DNA from: Alicyclobacillus kakegawensis NBRC 103104
GTDB lineage: Bacteria > Bacillota > Bacilli > Alicyclobacillales > Alicyclobacillaceae
Length of the DNA stretch: 64,000 nt
Direction: 5' to 3'
NCBI RefSeq assembly: GCF_001552655.1
Contig: NZ_BCRP01000001.1
Coordinates: 1-64,000, forward strand
Shown: positions 36,267 through 46,031 of the stretch, piece by piece
Position numbering within the stretch: position 1 is the stretch's first letter
How the letters are laid out: every line of letters begins with the position of its first letter
Notes under the pieces: model-generated
The model's input: the letters and a program-made list of their open reading frames with translations, nothing else
Databases searched by the model: none
Told to the model about the DNA's origin: nothing
Program-made: the position numbers and the translations under genes

Positions 36267-37259
36267 TCAATATGAGACATAGACGTCGTCGAACAGATCT
36301 GCTGGCGACGGGAGCGGGCTCTCTTCCGCGAACTGAATCGCCTGCTCGACGGCCGCGCGGGCCTCTTCTTCGATGCGAGACAAGTCCTCCCCGGTCGCAA
36401 TCCCACCGTCCAGCAGGTAGCTACGAAAGCGCACAATGGCATCCAGTTCTTCCAGGTGGCGCTTGCGCTCCTCCTTGGCTTTGTACGTCTGGGCATCGCC
36501 CTCGAAGTGGCCGTAGTTCCGGTAGGTGATGCACTCAATGAGCGTCGGGCCCTCGCCACTTCTCGCCCGTCGCACCGCCTCTTCCGCCGCCTGATAGACC
36601 GCGACGACGTCCTTGCCGTCGACGACCAGGCCCGGAATGGCATACGCCGCCGCTCTGTCTGCGATGCGTTGGCAACTGGATGCGTACGTGAAGGGGGTGG
36701 CTTCGGCGTACCCGTTGTTCTCTGCCACAAAGATGACGGGAAGTTTCCAGATGGCCGCCAGGTTCAATCCCTCGTGGAAGGTACCTTGGTTGTTGGCCCC
36801 GTCCCCGAAAAAGCAGACGGCGACCTGGTTGGTCCCCCTGCGCTTGGCGGTCAATGCCGCCCCGCAGGCAAGCGGAAACCCACCGCCGACGATGCCGTTT
36901 GCCCCTAACATCCCTTTGGTCAGATCGGCAATGTGCATCGATCCGCCCTTGCCCTTGCACAACCCGGTGGCCTTGCCGTAGATCTCGGCCATCATGCCAT
37001 CGAGATTGCACCCTTTGGCGATGCAGTGACCATGTCCCCGGTGCGTGCTTGTGATGCTGTCCGCCTCCGACAGGTGCGCGCAGACGCCAACCGCGACCGC
37101 CTCCTCGCCGGCATACAGATGAACAAAGCCGGGCAGTTTGCCTTTGGCGAACAGGTCGTGCACCGCATCCTCGAACCGGCGAATCTCGACCATCTTGCGA
37201 TACATCCAGAGTGCCTTTTCGTGCGTCAGCACGGGTTTCGCCGTTTGCACCATACTCAT
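36267..37259 (-). CDS. acoA: Acetoin/2-oxoacid dehydrogenase E1 component, alpha subunit
   Basis: 330 residues. The TPP-binding motif is GDGANNQGTFHEGLNLAAIW...ENN; other E1-alpha marks are HRGHGHCIAKG and GKGGSMHIAD. The short length and absence of an extended N-terminus fit the acetoin dehydrogenase branch. ATG at 37259 after AAGGAGGAGAAGG. First gene of the operon, preceded by a -24/-12 promoter, a cre-like site and the acoR gene, all consistent with acetoin catabolism. Confidence 0.9.
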   Translation of the reverse strand: MSMVQTAKPVLTHEKALWMYRKMVEIRRFEDAVHDLFAKGKLPGFVHLYAGEEAVAVGVCAHLSEADSITSTHRGHGHCIAKGCNLDGMMAEIYGKATGLCKGKGGSMHIADLTKGMLGANGIVGGGFPLACGAALTAKRRGTNQVAVCFFGDGANNQGTFHEGLNLAAIWKLPVIFVAENNGYAEATPFTYASSCQRIADRAAAYAIPGLVVDGKDVVAVYQAAEEAVRRARSGEGPTLIECITYRNYGHFEGDAQTYKAKEERKRHLEELDAIVRFRSYLLDGGIATGEDLSRIEEEARAAVEQAIQFAEESPLPSPADLFDDVYVSY

Positions 37260-37322
37260 AGTTCCTTCTCCTCCTTGGTGATGTCCGATTGGCTGGTCAT
37301 TCACCGTGATGCACCGCCTTGC

Positions 37323-37336
37323 TGAAAGCGCTTCCC
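37323..37336. promoter_or_regulatory. cre-like catabolite-repression site
   Basis: TGAAAGCGCTTCCC matches the first ten or more positions of the CcpA cre consensus TGAAARCGCTTWCA. It lies between the sigma-54 promoter and acoA, where a bound CcpA would block elongation. Confidence 0.55.
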
Positions 37337-37357
37337 ATCCTGCTGCCTTATTTATTC

Positions 37358-37374
37358 AGCAAAGTTTATGCCAA
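37358..37374 (-). promoter_or_regulatory. Sigma-54 (-24/-12) promoter of acoABC
   Basis: On the minus strand TTGGCATAAACTTTGCT: GG and GC are 10 nt apart, the exact spacing of the consensus TTGGCACNNNNNTTGCW. It lies about 100 nt upstream of acoA, next to a gene for an AcoR-type activator. Confidence 0.85.
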
Positions 37375-37440
37375 TGCCGAGTGAAGCCGACTTCCCGCTC
37401 CACAAAGGCCACAACGAGTGCCGCCGAGTCTGTACCGACA

Positions 37441-37494
37441 GAAAAAACGAGACAAGATGAGACGTCCGTCCCACTTTGTCTCGTTTTGTCTCAT
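37441..37494 (-). terminator. acoR terminator overlapping likely activator sites
   Basis: On the minus strand ACGAGACAA pairs with TTGTCTCGT, followed by TTTTTTCTG. The same segment contains the half-site GAGACAA/TTGTCTC four times (GAGACA..., ACGAGACA..., ...TCTCATC, TTGTCTC), about 75-120 bp upstream of the -24/-12 promoter, a typical distance for enhancer-like sites of sigma-54 activators. It may do both jobs. Confidence 0.65.
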
Positions 37495-37504
37495 TCCATC
37501 TCAA

Positions 37505-39376
37505 TCATAGGCCAAACTTCCGCATCCTGCGATAAAACGTGCTGCGTGGCATGTTCAACAGCCATGCGGCCTTGGTGACATTGCCTCCCGACTGCTCGAG
37601 GGCGCGCATCATGGCCGTTTTCTGGACGCGCTGACGGTACGACAGCCCTTCTTCCTCTCGCTCTACGATTGGCTTGCGATCCGCCCGTACGATGCCGTCC
37701 TGCCCCACGTCTCGGAGGAATGGAGGCAAATGAGCAACATGGGGAACTCCGGATCCAGCCCGGATGCGAATTTGTTCCAGGACGTTCAACAACTCCCGGA
37801 CGTTTCCCGGCCAATCGTACGCTGTCAATCGCTGCAGGATTTCCTCCGGCATCTTGACCGACCAGTCGTGGCGCCTGCAGTAGTACCGGACCAGCTGAGG
37901 AATGTCTTCCTTTCGGTCCCGCAGGGGTGGAACGGTCAGGGGGTACACGCAGATGCGGTAATAGAGGTCCTCGCGGAACCGGCCCGCCTTGACCAGGTCC
38001 CAGAGGTTCCGATTGCTCGCGCTGACCACCCGGAAGTCGACGCGCTCTGGCTTGGTCCCGCCTATCGGTGTGACCTCCCGTTCCTGCAACGCCCGCAGCA
38101 GGGCCACCTGCAGGGTATGGGGCATTGCCTCCACCTCATCGAGGAACAGCGTTCCCCCGTGCGCCTGCGCCAGTTTGCCCTTGTAACCCCCTTTGCGCGC
38201 TCCAGTGAACGCCCCCTCCACGTAACCGAACAGTTCACTCTCAATCAGGTTGTCCGGCACAGCCCCGCAGTTCACTGCGACAAACGGCCCCCGGCGCCGC
38301 TGACTGTTGTCATGGATGGCTCGGGCGATAAGCTCCTTCCCCGTACCACTCTCCCCCGAGATGTAGACGGGCGCATCCGTCTCGGCCACCCGGCGAACAT
38401 CAAGAAGGACTGCGGCAAACGCTTCACTCTTTCCCGTCTCGCCTGCAAAGCGGAATTCATCCCGGGAAAAGGCCCGCCGACTGGCCTCTGCGTTCGGTAA
38501 AACGCTTACACGGTAACCGATAGGGTTTTCCCCATTCGCTCTTCCTGAAGCGTATATGGGTTCGCTGTGCCGAACGACAAAGCCTTCATTCAACAATTCA
38601 TCCAGAGGAACGCGGAACCAGTGCCAACCGATGACCTCCAGGTCTGGACTCATGTGCACAATGCGCCGGCGCGCATCCGTCACCACCGTTCGCGTGACCG
38701 CGGATTTCACCAGCAGTCGGCGGGATTTCTCAAGGAGTTCGGAGAGAATCTCCTGTTCCCGCACTCGCCACTCCTGTTCAATGGCGTATGCGGTGAGCGT
38801 CACCTGAGCGAGGGTGTCCAGCTTAGCGCTCTCGGCCGATCCGGATACGTCGATGACACCCAACAGCTGCCCGTCCGTATCGTGAATCGGAGCGGCCGTG
38901 CAACTCCAGTCCTGCGACGCCACGGCATAATGTTCGGGACCCACCAGTATTATCGGGTGCCCGACGATGAGCGCCGTGCCAATGGCGTTCGTGCCCACTT
39001 CGCTCTCCGTCCAGCGCACTCCTTCGACGAAATTGATCTCACGCGCCTTTGCCAGAATGCCTCCGTCTCCCACCACCGATAACACGTATCCATCCGCATC
39101 AATCAACAGGACCATCACATCGGCACCACGGAGGGTCCCATAAAGCGACCGGAGATGCGGGGCGGCCACGCTCTGCAACGCGGCGGCCTGCTGTTTCCTT
39201 TTAAGCAGCGCCTCCCCCGTCAAGATTTTCCGCCCTCGCCCGTCGTATGGGTTCACCCCACTCTGCCGACACCTCATCCAAGACTCCGCGATGCTCTTGC
39301 TGACCCGGTATGAATCCAATACACCTTCTTCGACAAATCGCCTCCAGATGCGCTTCGACAAGAATGGGCCGCTCAC
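37505..39376 (-). CDS. acoR: Sigma-54-dependent activator, AcoR type
   Basis: 623 residues. An N-terminal GAF-type sensor region (VLLIDADGYVLSVVGD; WTESEVGTNAIGTAL, as in acetoin regulators) is followed by a central AAA+ domain with Walker A GESGTGKE, the sigma-54 contact loop GAFTGA, Walker B GTLFLDEVEAM and DWPGNVRELLN. The C-terminal Fis-type HTH is GGNVTKAAWLLNMPRSTFYRRM. It should activate the adjacent acoABC promoter in response to acetoin. GTG start at 39376 after GGGTGGGG. Confidence 0.92.
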   Translation of the reverse strand: MSGPFLSKRIWRRFVEEGVLDSYRVSKSIAESWMRCRQSGVNPYDGRGRKILTGEALLKRKQQAAALQSVAAPHLRSLYGTLRGADVMVLLIDADGYVLSVVGDGGILAKAREINFVEGVRWTESEVGTNAIGTALIVGHPIILVGPEHYAVASQDWSCTAAPIHDTDGQLLGVIDVSGSAESAKLDTLAQVTLTAYAIEQEWRVREQEILSELLEKSRRLLVKSAVTRTVVTDARRRIVHMSPDLEVIGWHWFRVPLDELLNEGFVVRHSEPIYASGRANGENPIGYRVSVLPNAEASRRAFSRDEFRFAGETGKSEAFAAVLLDVRRVAETDAPVYISGESGTGKELIARAIHDNSQRRRGPFVAVNCGAVPDNLIESELFGYVEGAFTGARKGGYKGKLAQAHGGTLFLDEVEAMPHTLQVALLRALQEREVTPIGGTKPERVDFRVVSASNRNLWDLVKAGRFREDLYYRICVYPLTVPPLRDRKEDIPQLVRYYCRRHDWSVKMPEEILQRLTAYDWPGNVRELLNVLEQIRIRAGSGVPHVAHLPPFLRDVGQDGIVRADRKPIVEREEEGLSYRQRVQKTAMMRALEQSGGNVTKAAWLLNMPRSTFYRRMRKFGL

Positions 39377-39536
39377 ACTTCATCCCCACCCTCGTGTTTC
39401 AGACGTCCCCTGCTCAACGAGACACGAAGGATAAAGTCACACCCAGAAGTTTGCTCATGATCATAACTATTCGGTAAAAACCACGTGCATCCTCCACGGC
39501 GTCCAATAAGAAATCGCCTGTGCCAAGGATGCTGGT

Positions 39537-39680
39537 TCAAAAACTGCTTTCCTCGTTCTTCAGTCTCAACCATGCAGCAAACACGCAGCATAGTACGAAG
39601 GAACCACCTCCCACAATAAATCCAAGGGAAGGATCCGAATGCTTAATTTTAGAGACAACATCCCTGAATGATCTCCGCAT
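39537..39680 (-). CDS. 47-residue membrane peptide coupled to mntH
   Basis: The ATG at 39680 overlaps the mntH stop by one base (TGATG), and the frame runs 47 codons. Basic N-terminus (MRRSFRDVVSKIKHSD), one transmembrane helix (LGFIVGGGSFVLCCVFAAWL) and a charged tail. Not recognised. The ribosome binding site is weak, so translation would depend on coupling to mntH. The rest of 39377-39536 shows nothing I can assign. Confidence 0.45.
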   Translation of the reverse strand: MRRSFRDVVSKIKHSDPSLGFIVGGGSFVLCCVFAAWLRLKNEESSF

Positions 39681-40981
39681 CAGAACGGTAACGAGCCGCC
39701 AAATGACAGGTACAGAAGCAGAACATTTAGAGTCAGAATGACGATGGCGCAGAGTGTTGCGGTGAGGGTTACAATTCGCTTGTTGACGAGAACCCCCATG
39801 ATATCGCGTCGTCTTGTGAAATAAATCAGAGAAATGATTGGCATTGGTAACACCAAGCTTAGAACGACTTGGCTGATGACCAGCGTCTGGGTGGGGTCAA
39901 TGCCGAGTGCAACGATGATCACTGTCGGTACCATCGTCAGCACGCGCCTGAGCCACAACGGGATGGTGAAGCCGACAAAGCCTTGCATGATAACCTGCCC
40001 TGCCATCGTGCCAACTGCTGAACTGGAGATACCGGAAGCCAAAAGCGAAATCAGAAACACGGCCGCGGAAGCTGGACCAAGGAGCGGAGTCAGAGTTTGA
40101 TAAGCGGAAGGTATATCCGCAATTTGGGTTTGACCTGAGCCATGAAATGCGGAAGCAGCCATGAACATCATGGACAGGTTAATCAGCCCCGCAAGACTCA
40201 TTGCAATCACGACTTCTTTTGTGTGGAATCGGAAGATGCTGCGTTTTTCTGCGTCATTTCGGGGGACCACGCGGCTTTGCGTCAGGCTTGAATGCAAATA
40301 AACCGCATGCGGCATGACGGTTGCACCAATGACACCTACACACAACAAAACTGCGTCACTGTTTCCCAGCCAGGGAACAACGCTGTGATACACAATTTGG
40401 CTGAATTGCGGTTTCGCGAGTACCGTTTCAACGACATAGCAGGCGGCAATAACCGATACAAAGGCTGCGATGAACTTCTCTAACGGTCGAAAACCCAAAC
40501 GCTCAAGAGCGAGCAGGAGATAAGTTGTCAACCCTGTCAGGAACGTTGCGACCAGCATGGGAATGTGAAACAACAGATTTAATCCGAGGGTTGCGCCGAG
40601 GAATTCGGCAATATCCGTTGCCATCGCAGCTGCTTCAGAGAATATCCACATAGTGTAAGACAACCATCTGGGACAATAAGCGCGGCACATTTCCGGAAGG
40701 TTCTTGCCCGTCGCAATCCCCAACTTGGCGGACATGTTCTGGATTAACATCGCCATCAAGTTCGCTAAGACCACAATCCACAGCAGCTTGTATCCGAATT
40801 CGGAGCCACTTTGAATGTTAGTTGCGTAATTCCCTGGGTCCATATACGCGATTGAAGCGATGAATGCGGGGCCAAGGAATGGCAACAGGGCACGGAATCC
40901 CTTTCTCTGCTGAGAGATTGACGCACGTGCGGCCATGAGGGCTTTACTCTGCTTCCGCAACTGTAACGACGGTGTACTCAC
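39680..40981 (-). CDS. mntH: Manganese transporter, NRAMP family
   Basis: 433 residues, 11 or so transmembrane segments. The metal-binding DPGN motif in helix 1 (IAYMDPGNYATN) and the MPHAVYLHSSL motif in helix 6 are intact, as expected for a proton-coupled Mn(II)/Fe(II) importer. GTG codons at 40993, 40990 and 40981 are possible starts; 40981 is preferred for spacing from AAAGG. Three MntR-like repeats lie upstream, supporting the manganese assignment. Confidence 0.92.
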   Translation of the reverse strand: MSTPSLQLRKQSKALMAARASISQQRKGFRALLPFLGPAFIASIAYMDPGNYATNIQSGSEFGYKLLWIVVLANLMAMLIQNMSAKLGIATGKNLPEMCRAYCPRWLSYTMWIFSEAAAMATDIAEFLGATLGLNLLFHIPMLVATFLTGLTTYLLLALERLGFRPLEKFIAAFVSVIAACYVVETVLAKPQFSQIVYHSVVPWLGNSDAVLLCVGVIGATVMPHAVYLHSSLTQSRVVPRNDAEKRSIFRFHTKEVVIAMSLAGLINLSMMFMAASAFHGSGQTQIADIPSAYQTLTPLLGPASAAVFLISLLASGISSSAVGTMAGQVIMQGFVGFTIPLWLRRVLTMVPTVIIVALGIDPTQTLVISQVVLSLVLPMPIISLIYFTRRRDIMGVLVNKRIVTLTATLCAIVILTLNVLLLYLSFGGSLPF

Positions 40982-41006
40982 CGTTGACACCACCTTTCGT
41001 GATATT

Positions 41007-41160
41007 GCATGTTTCCCCTTCTAGAAAAAAGTTTCTTCAGAGCAACAATTTTAGCCAAAGGAAACTTCGACGTCGTTATTATACACCCGCACGGGACTAA
41101 AGTTGCATGTGACTAAAAAAATTTCTTCTAAGAAATACTTTTGGTTAGGGGAAACATTTG
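41007..41160. promoter_or_regulatory. mntH control region with three MntR-like boxes
   Basis: Three sites share the core AGGGGAAACAT / AAAGGAAACTT: TTCTAGAAGGGGAAACATGC on the minus strand (about 41007-41026), TTTTAGCCAAAGGAAACTT on the plus strand (41049-41067) and TTTTGGTTAGGGGAAACATT on the plus strand (41139-41158). They resemble Bacillus MntR operators. A minus-strand TATAAT at about 41080 lies between them. The remainder of 41161-41303 shows no gene. Confidence 0.55.
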
Positions 41161-41303
41161 CGCAGACCTCTTGCCGCACCTGGGGTACTCGGCCACTCTA
41201 TACCGCGGATTCGTAGTTAGAATGGCGGAGGAGATAAAACCACTGGAAAGATACAATCGTATCCTGCACATTTCCGTTTGCAGCATGAGGCCTTGGCCCC
41301 GTG

Positions 41304-43724
41304 CTACCGCTTTTCTACTTTCCCGCCGGCGATGCCGCGGGGGCGAAGCAAGGCGAAACCGGGAATCCTGAGGCGGAAAAGCCGCCGGCGCCGCCGCGCT
41401 CTCTGCCGGTAGCTGGCTGTCAACCAACGCTGCCAAATCTGCCGCGCGGCCGCTAGCTCCTCCGCTGTCGGGGTAATGCCGCCGTACCAATAAGCCTCGG
41501 CCAGGCGCAGCAGGAGGTGGCTGTCTTCGCTCGGGATCTGGCAGCGCTCAGCCTCATCCGCCAGGTCGCGCAAAGTGCGCTGGTGCCACCCGCTCACGCG
41601 GCCGCTCTCCGCCGGGTGCACAGACAAAGAGCGAATCAAGACACGCATCGCCGGGGTAAAGCCGGCCAAGGGCGCCGACTTGGGCCAACGCCACAACCGC
41701 CATGCCAGCAGCAAACGCCGATGCAGGACGACCATCAGCGCGACGACGAGAGCTGCCAGGCCCATCAGCACGTCGTTGGCCCACCACGGCCAGGTCAGCG
41801 ACAAGCCGCCTCCGCCACTCCCAGCCGTTTGCGGGGTATCGGCCTGCGCCGGCGCGGTGGGCTGCTTCGGGGCCGGCACCGGCAATTGGGGACTGGTCTG
41901 GCCACTGGTCTTCGCCGGCGTGACCTTCGGCGGAGCAAACGGCATTGTGAAACCGGGCGTCGGATCAAACGGGATCCACCCGGCTCGCGGGAAATACACC
42001 TCCACCCAGGAGTGCGCGTCGTCGTTGCGGACGATGTAGCGCTCATCCTTGCCCGTGTAGGAGGTATCGAGGTCGCCGCTGGCAAACCCGGTGACAAACC
42101 GCGTCGGGATGCCGATGGTGCGCAGCATCACGGCCAAGGCGGAGGCAAAGTTGTTGCAATAGCCACGGTGCGTGTCGAAAAGGAACTGATCCACGTAGTC
42201 GGTGTGCGGCCCGGGCACGGGAATGTCGTCCGTTTGGTAGACGTAGTTGTCCTGCAGGTAGCTGATAATCCGCTCAACCAATTGATACTCGCGCGTCTCG
42301 CCGTGGACCACCGCCCGCGTCAGCTGTGCCACGCGCGGCGGCAGGTCCCGTGGGATCTGCAGGCCCTCCACGCGCACCGACGTCGGCCACATCTGCACAC
42401 GTTGACTCACATCCCTGGGCAACGGCGGCAATTTTTTCAGCGCCGCCGTGGGATCCACCAATTCCAGGCTGATCACACGATACGTGTTCCCTTTGTGGTC
42501 CCAGGGGCCCAGCACCGTCCCGTCGTCCGCATCGGCCGCCTCAAACGCGGCCCGTTCGCCCCGGCTGCCCGAATTCACCCGCACTGTCTGATACGCGCCG
42601 AACACCACCCCCGCGTGAAACGTTCCGGACAGAATGTGCACCGTCTGCTGCACAGAACGGTCAGGAAGCGAATGGGAGAACGACGCGTCCGGCTGCAAAG
42701 GCACGCCCCCGTCCTCATCAAGCGGTTGCAAGGAATTCTCCCCCTTCTCCCATCCCTTCCCTGTATACACGTACAGCACCTGGCCGCGCAGGTAGGACGG
42801 ATAGGGAGCGACAACGGAGAGCACAGGGTCGTCGTTCAACACGAACGATCCGCCCAGGTGCGAGCTGTCAGTCTGATACCCGATGACCTTGGGCGTGTCC
42901 CCTCCCGCTCCCTGCCCGCTGGGTTTGATGCGCTGAAACGGGTTGGCCCAAGCGGCGTCCGGTTTCGGCAACACCAGCGCCACCAGGGTCACGACCGCCG
43001 TCACCACGGCAAGCGGCACCATCCCCCCAAGGCCCCTCGCGGGCCTGTCCGACCGCCGGAGCCATGGCTGAGCCGAAGATTGGGCAGACGCTGAGCGCCC
43101 TGGGATGTCATGCGACCTGGAAAGGTGTTGTCGGCCAGCGCGGACCGGGGGATGACCCGTAGGGGGGCGGATTAACGAAGGCACAGTGCCTAAGCCGCCC
43201 ACGAACAGCGCCAGCACGCAGAGCGCGACCAGGGCGCCGTCCGGGTGAACGCTCGTGTTGCCGTCAATCACGGCCAGTACGCACACACCGAGCGCGTTGT
43301 ACAGCCACCACAGGCGCGGGCGCTTGGCCGCGTAAGCGACGAGCCAGTAGAGAATGGCCAGCGTCCACAGGAAGGCGTGGGTGACGAGCGGATCGGCCGC
43401 GGGTCGACCGGCCAGCCGGGCGCGCAGCTGCACCAGGTCGGCGTGCAGCAGCCACGCCATGCCGGCCGTCAGTGTGTGTGCGGGGCTGAAATAGTGGACC
43501 ATGTACCAGGTCGACGCCAACAGAGCCGTCAACGGGCGAATGGTCTTCCACGGCAGGCATTGGGCAAGAACCAGGGCGGCCAGGATCGGGTACAGCGTGG
43601 GCTGTCCCTGCAACAGGTGCAGCTGTGTAAACGGCGGCAGGAATAGCTCCAACCAGACCCCGGCCGCCACTGCCCGCAGGATATGAAGGCCATCCGCCAT
43701 CACCCGTTCAAACGCCGTGCGCAC
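41304..43724 (-). CDS. Transglutaminase-like membrane protein (TgpA type)
   Basis: 806 residues. N-terminal half with about six transmembrane helices, an extracellular segment with a transglutaminase-like core (catalytic Cys in [16 protein letters not shown], His in [11 protein letters not shown], Asp in [10 protein letters not shown]), then another helix and a cytoplasmic DUF4129-like tail. Members cleave or modify peptides at the cell surface, usually with MoxR and DUF58 partners, as here. The GTG at 43724 is 8 nt from GGAGG and overlaps the DUF58 gene by 17 nt; an ATG at 43700 is possible. Confidence 0.88.
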   Translation of the reverse strand: MRTAFERVMADGLHILRAVAAGVWLELFLPPFTQLHLLQGQPTLYPILAALVLAQCLPWKTIRPLTALLASTWYMVHYFSPAHTLTAGMAWLLHADLVQLRARLAGRPAADPLVTHAFLWTLAILYWLVAYAAKRPRLWWLYNALGVCVLAVIDGNTSVHPDGALVALCVLALFVGGLGTVPSLIRPPTGHPPVRAGRQHLSRSHDIPGRSASAQSSAQPWLRRSDRPARGLGGMVPLAVVTAVVTLVALVLPKPDAAWANPFQRIKPSGQGAGGDTPKVIGYQTDSSHLGGSFVLNDDPVLSVVAPYPSYLRGQVLYVYTGKGWEKGENSLQPLDEDGGVPLQPDASFSHSLPDRSVQQTVHILSGTFHAGVVFGAYQTVRVNSGSRGERAAFEAADADDGTVLGPWDHKGNTYRVISLELVDPTAALKKLPPLPRDVSQRVQMWPTSVRVEGLQIPRDLPPRVAQLTRAVVHGETREYQLVERIISYLQDNYVYQTDDIPVPGPHTDYVDQFLFDTHRGYCNNFASALAVMLRTIGIPTRFVTGFASGDLDTSYTGKDERYIVRNDDAHSWVEVYFPRAGWIPFDPTPGFTMPFAPPKVTPAKTSGQTSPQLPVPAPKQPTAPAQADTPQTAGSGGGGLSLTWPWWANDVLMGLAALVVALMVVLHRRLLLAWRLWRWPKSAPLAGFTPAMRVLIRSLSVHPAESGRVSGWHQRTLRDLADEAERCQIPSEDSHLLLRLAEAYWYGGITPTAEELAAARQIWQRWLTASYRQRARRRRRLFRLRIPGFALLRPRGIAGGKVEKR

Positions 43725-44943
43725 GCCCCACACCTCCCCGCCCCAACCGCTCCAAGGCGTCCGGCGACGCCAACAGGTGCACGCTCACCCCGGCTTGCCG
43801 CAGCAGACGCAGTGCGCGCTGGAAGGATGCATCCAGCGTCGGCTGGGCGAGCGGGACAAACCACTCTACCGACACCCGGCCGACCAGCTCGCCCGCGGCC
43901 ACTGCCGACTCGGGGTCCAAGGCTGGGGAGATGACCACCATCGCAGTGCCGGTCAGCGAGGTACGACCGATATGACGCAAGCCCTGGGCGAACGGAGTGT
44001 CTCCGCCCGGGTTGGCGCGCGCCAAGGCATCCAGGCAATGCCGGTAGTGCGCTTCATCCAGACCCTTGCTGCTGGTGTCCAGGCTGGCGCCGCAGAGAAC
44101 CCAGGCAAACGAGCGCCGCATGTCGTAGGTGTGTTTAACAAGGGAGGCGGCGATTGTCATCGCCAACTCGAACTGGAGGGAAGCGGCGTCCGGGTAGCTG
44201 CCCCGGGTTGCGTCGATGCAAAACAGGATCTCGTCGCTGACGTGCCGCTCGAACTCCTTGGCCTGCAGGATGCCACGCCGAGCGCTGGCACGCCAGTGAA
44301 TGCGGCTGAAGCGGTCTCCCGGCGTATAGTCGCGCACCCCCAACACGGTGGTGGAGTCTTCACTGCGCTGCCGCGTGGCCTCGCGCAGGCCCAGCGTCTC
44401 CGGCCGCAGGGATTGCCAGCCGCGGACGGGAACTGCCTTTGGATAGACCACGACCTCCGTCTGACCGGCCAGCAAGCGGTGCCTGTGCACGAGGCCAAAC
44501 AGGTCCACCGAACGGACGACAGCCGGGCCGATGATATAACAGCCGCGCGTGAGCCCAGACACTTCATAGCGGAAGGTGAAACGTCGCGTCCACAACGGCA
44601 CAAAGCGGCGCTCGGCGCCGGCGGCAGACCACCAGCGGCCAGGAAGCTGGTCGGCCACCGCCAGCCAGACGAACGGCCAGGCGGGGCTTCCGGTTTGCAC
44701 AGTCAGCTCGACGGACAGCGTCTGGCCGGCAGCGAGACGAGTTGCGTGCACCCGGCGGGACACCGACAACCCGCGCAGCGACAGCCCCCAGGTCCCCAAC
44801 TCGTACAGGGCGAGCAAGATGCACACATAGAGCAGGAACCACGGGAAAAACCCACCCTGCACGCGGGCAAACACAAACAGGCCGACCAAAGCCGCCAGGG
44901 CAGAGCCACCCACCGCTGCGTGCCGCCAGGGGATGCGAATCAT
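43708..44943 (-). CDS. DUF58 (vWA-like) membrane protein
   Basis: 411 residues. Two N-terminal helices, then a DUF58 core with the family motif [30 protein letters not shown] followed by an integrin-like fold ([12 protein letters not shown]). Works with MoxR AAA+ ATPases in assembly or activation of envelope enzymes. The ATG at 44943 overlaps the MoxR stop by 4 nt. Confidence 0.9.
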   Translation of the reverse strand: MIRIPWRHAAVGGSALAALVGLFVFARVQGGFFPWFLLYVCILLALYELGTWGLSLRGLSVSRRVHATRLAAGQTLSVELTVQTGSPAWPFVWLAVADQLPGRWWSAAGAERRFVPLWTRRFTFRYEVSGLTRGCYIIGPAVVRSVDLFGLVHRHRLLAGQTEVVVYPKAVPVRGWQSLRPETLGLREATRQRSEDSTTVLGVRDYTPGDRFSRIHWRASARRGILQAKEFERHVSDEILFCIDATRGSYPDAASLQFELAMTIAASLVKHTYDMRRSFAWVLCGASLDTSSKGLDEAHYRHCLDALARANPGGDTPFAQGLRHIGRTSLTGTAMVVISPALDPESAVAAGELVGRVSVEWFVPLAQPTLDASFQRALRLLRQAGVSVHLLASPDALERLGRGGVGRAHGV

Positions 44944-45926
44944 CGCCAGGTTGCCCCTTTCGGCATCGGCACAGGTACGCTGTCCACCAGATCCAGGATG
45001 AGAGGTTGCGCCTGCACTCCCGACAACCGTGCGTCCGGGGTCAGCAGGATGCGGTGCTCCAACACGTATGGCGCCAGGTAGCGGATGTCGTCCGGCACCA
45101 CAAACGTGCGCCCGGACAGCAGCGCCAGCGCCTGCGCTGCCTTGAAGAGGGCCAGGCTGGCGCGCGGGCTGGCACCCAGGTAGACGCTGTCGTGGGCGCG
45201 CGTGGCCTGGACGATGCGGACCAGGTACTCCCGTAATGCCGTCTCCACGTACACGTCCGCGCGCTGCCGCCGCCACTCCAAGACATCGTCCGGCCCAGCG
45301 ATGGGCTCCAACTGGTCAATGGGGTTTTGCTTCTGTTGGCGATCCAGAATCGCCATCTCGTCGGCCAGGCTCGGATACCCCATGGACAGCTTCAGCAGAA
45401 ACCGATCCAGTTGAGCTTCGGGCAGGGGAAACGTGCCTTCGAAGTCAATCGGGTTTTCCGTGGCCAGGACGAAAAACGGCTGCGGCAGTTCATGCCGCTG
45501 CCCGTCCGCCGACACCCCCTGCTCCTCCATCGCCTCCAACAGCGCCGATTGAGTCTTCGGGGAAGTGCGGTTGATCTCGTCCGCCAAGACCACCTGACCA
45601 AAGATGGGGCCGGGACGAAATTCGAACTCTTGCGTTTTTTGGTTGTAAATGGAGGTCCCAGTGACATCGGAAGGCAGCAGATCGGGGGTGAACTGGATCC
45701 TCCGAAATTCGCAGCCGAGGGTGCGGGCGACCGCCCGCACCAAGACGGTCTTCCCGACACCTGGGACGTCTTCTATCAGGCAATGGCCCCCCGCCAAGAG
45801 CGAGACAAGCACCAGGCGGACGACCTCTTCTTTTCCCACAACAGCTTTGGAGATGTTTTCGTATAAGGGTAGAAAGACCGGGTTCCATTCGAACGTATCG
45901 GTGGTCTGGGCGTACGGTTTCGCCAA
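44940..45926 (-). CDS. MoxR-family AAA+ ATPase
   Basis: 328 residues. Walker A EDVPGVGKT, Walker B VLADEINRTSPKTQSALLEAMEE, sensor region FFVLATENPIDFEGTFPLPEAQLDRF and a C-terminal lid (LGASPRASLALFKAAQALA). Chaperone-like ATPase acting with the DUF58 protein. The start is a TTG at 45926 after GGAGGGACACAC. First gene of the triad. Confidence 0.93.
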   Translation of the reverse strand: MAKPYAQTTDTFEWNPVFLPLYENISKAVVGKEEVVRLVLVSLLAGGHCLIEDVPGVGKTVLVRAVARTLGCEFRRIQFTPDLLPSDVTGTSIYNQKTQEFEFRPGPIFGQVVLADEINRTSPKTQSALLEAMEEQGVSADGQRHELPQPFFVLATENPIDFEGTFPLPEAQLDRFLLKLSMGYPSLADEMAILDRQQKQNPIDQLEPIAGPDDVLEWRRQRADVYVETALREYLVRIVQATRAHDSVYLGASPRASLALFKAAQALALLSGRTFVVPDDIRYLAPYVLEHRILLTPDARLSGVQAQPLILDLVDSVPVPMPKGATWR

Positions 45927-46031
45927 GTGTGTCCCTCCATCCCCATATTCCTAGCATCAGGATACTATATGTGGATATGAATGGACAGATGGCACAAGAC
46001 GGCCCCGGTTGGCGCCCAGACGTCTTCCGAA

